Below, piece after piece: positions 62,701-64,000 of a stretch of DNA of 64,000 nt (positions within the stretch are counted from its first letter, which is position 1; each line of letters begins with the position of its first letter). The position numbers were made by a program, and so were the translations under genes. The notes beneath the pieces were generated by a model, which had not been told where the DNA came from, did not search any database, and saw nothing but the letters and a program-made list of their open reading frames with translations. This DNA is from Capsaspora owczarzaki ATCC 30864 (lineage: Eukaryota; Opisthokonta; Filasterea), in assembly GCF_000151315.2 (NCBI RefSeq), contig NW_011887304.1, forward strand, positions 727,690 to 791,689, read 5' to 3'.

Positions 62701-64000
62701 ACTTCCAGCGTTGCCGGCGCACTGTCGCCCGCTGTGCACGTTGCCAGCGGCCCGGCGCCGCCTCCAGGACCCATTGATTGCTTGCCTCTGGTGATTTCAA
62801 GCGACAGCCGCAAAAATGCACACTCCATGTTTGGCCCGCTTCTCAAGCCCGGCCTCGTCAAGAATCGCCAGTTTGTTTACCTCACCGAGAAAATTTGGAA
62901 CTTGTTCTCGAGCTGGTACACGTGCCCCACCGAAGTGGCACGCCCGATCGTTGCAGATCCGAGTGGCCAAGGTGTCCGAGTCGACCTGTACCCCATCAGC
63001 ATTCAGTTCTTCAAGCACCAGCTCTCGCAACCTTGGACTCAGACTCTGCTCTCGTCCATGCCCAGCGTCTCGCCTTCTTCGATCGGCAGCAGCAGCAGCA
63101 GCAGCAGCTACAACCATGCCAATCACAACCCCTCCAACGCAGACTATCGACGCCGGCATGCCTTCCATCTCGCAGTCAATCGCACCATGTCTGTCAAAGA
63201 GCTTATCGAGTACCTTGGTTCGAAACTTCGCTCGGTCACGTTCAAAGATTGTCGGCTGCCTACGTTGATGGATGCCACCGACATTCGTCTCTGGCTTGTT
63301 CCTCCAGCCAGTGTCAACTCGCTGGCATCATCCAGTGCGTCACAGCGACCTGCCACCACCGCTTCCGGACAGCCGCTTCTGACTGCGCTCCCGTCAGCAG
63401 ACCCCTCCTCCACCTCTGGTGACCAACCTGACGGCCAAGCCACGACCTCGGCAGCTTCCCCAGATGATGGCACTGCGGATGACACTGCGGCGGATGATGA
63501 GCCATCACAATCTGCCGATGACACCTCTGTGGCCAAAGCCGACGAGCGAGCCGAGCCCGCTGACAGCATTTCCAATTCAGCCCCAACCCCAGCACCCGTG
63601 GCTGTGGCTCCTGCACCATCTCCACGAGCTCTTCCGCTCGCGTATGCCAACGCTCCGCTTGTGGTTGCTCCTCCGCTCCCGCTCGCCAGCCAGAACGGCA
63701 TGATCTTTCTGGACGATACGGCCATGACGCTCGACCAGCTCGGTGTTGCAGACGGTGCCACGCTTGTCGTGGAAATTCGTGCTTCCGACAAGAGCTGGCC
63801 AGAGGATGTCATGGCTCGCAAGGCCGCGGCGACGGGCGACGCATCTCGAGCTTCCGGGTCTACCTCCTCCTCCTCGGCGACTGCCTCCTCGACAGCAGCC
63901 GCCTCGTCGAAACTGCCAGAGGAGAAGGGCTTGACAGGCCTGCACAACTTGGGCAACACTTGCTTCCTCAACTCTGCCCTGCAGTGTGTCAACAACACCC
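59778..64000 (+). CDS. USP32: USP32-like ubiquitin-specific protease (5' part; continues past window)
   Basis: Deubiquitinase; exons 59778-59820 and 60272 to beyond 64000. The start MGAKQS matches the human USP32 start MGAKES and gives an N-myristoylation site, so the protein is probably on Golgi or endosomal membranes. In order: a degenerate EF-hand-like pair (DIYNIDGNDLLTRKSI), Ser/Ala-rich linkers, RLLDDNKDNLINFRDLVCGL with the canonical FDLDGDGRLSRNEFVELV EF-hand, another Ca2+ loop (DADHDGYLTIADF), a DUSP domain (YLIPRSWWLAWKRYVG to KIWNLFSSWY), a ubiquitin-like domain (SVKELIEYLGSKL, DDTAMTLDQLGV, ATLVVEIR) and the start of the catalytic domain: KGLTGLHNLGNTCFLNS with the active Cys. EF-hands, DUSP and USP together are specific to USP32. 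The large second exon is uninterrupted. His and Asp boxes lie outside the window. Confidence 0.93.
59821..60271 (+). other. Long first intron of the USP32-like gene
   Basis: 451-bp GT-AG intron with two long T runs (about 60062-60083 and 60111-60128) and a GTATGGCTTTTGCATTG block between them that resembles one near 56325. No embedded gene recognised. Confidence 0.65.

Noticed and set aside
1-64000. tRNA, rRNA, CRISPR arrays or retrovirus-like elements
   Set aside because: I scanned the intergenic and long-intron stretches by eye and saw no cloverleaf with a TTCRA box, no rRNA-like sequence, no spaced direct repeats of CRISPR type and no reverse transcriptase or capsid-like reading frame. 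A covariance-model scan could still find small RNAs.

Overview
The window is nuclear DNA of a unicellular eukaryote with a compact genome. Genes lie 0.1-1.6 kb apart on both strands and most are split by short introns of 60-130 bp with clear GT-AG ends. The gene set is holozoan: receptor tyrosine kinases, a myosin X with a split PH domain and MyTH4-FERM tail, a GIT-type ArfGAP, a GAP1/RASAL-type RasGAP, a VARP-like VPS9 protein and a USP32-like protease. The composition and the mix of animal-type signalling genes with NB-ARC and LRR-kinase genes fit a filasterean such as Capsaspora. That is inference; no marker gene in the window settles it.

Layout. 1-6657: two tandem copies of a receptor tyrosine kinase gene, the first cut by the window edge and nearly identical to the second; the complete copy has a beta-helix ectodomain. 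6872-9027: mitochondrial long-chain acyl-CoA dehydrogenase. 9613-11787: LRR plus Pelle/RLK-like kinase whose repeats lie on tandemly copied 84-bp exons. About 11963-13342: a Tc1-type DNA transposon with an intact transposase. 13447-15228: divergent OsmC-like and BolA2-like genes. 15537-18785: RasGAP. 19519-23265: intronless NB-ARC STAND ATPase. 23379-27601: ORC3. 27939-29030: an unrecognised mitochondrial membrane protein. 29275-30519: bZIP factor. 32148-33411: JMJD8. 33567-34832: CHK/aminoglycoside-kinase-like protein. 34965-37339: DRG1, with an apparent AT-AC intron. 37513-40852: polytopic membrane protein of unknown function. 40979-42253: UPF0598 (C8orf82) protein. 43044-50438: myosin X. 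50689-52043: ANKRD40-like. 52401-55307: GIT-like. 56837-59345: VARP-like VPS9 protein. 59778 to the right edge: 5' part of a USP32-like deubiquitinase.

Functionally the right half is rich in membrane traffic, actin and small-GTPase regulators (myosin X, GIT, VARP-like, USP32-like), and with the RasGAP and the receptor kinases this gives much of a cell-surface-to-cytoskeleton pathway. The rest is housekeeping: beta-oxidation, Fe-S/redox, replication origin and translation-associated GTPase. Many genes are divergently paired over short shared spacers (OsmC/BolA 253 bp, ORC3/unknown 337 bp, VARP-like/USP32 432 bp).

Limits: exon joins were made by eye from reading frame, splice motifs and remembered family sequences. 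Three are marked uncertain: the LRR-kinase junction, the myosin start exon and the last intron of the polytopic membrane protein. No tRNA, rRNA, CRISPR array or retrovirus-like element was recognised.
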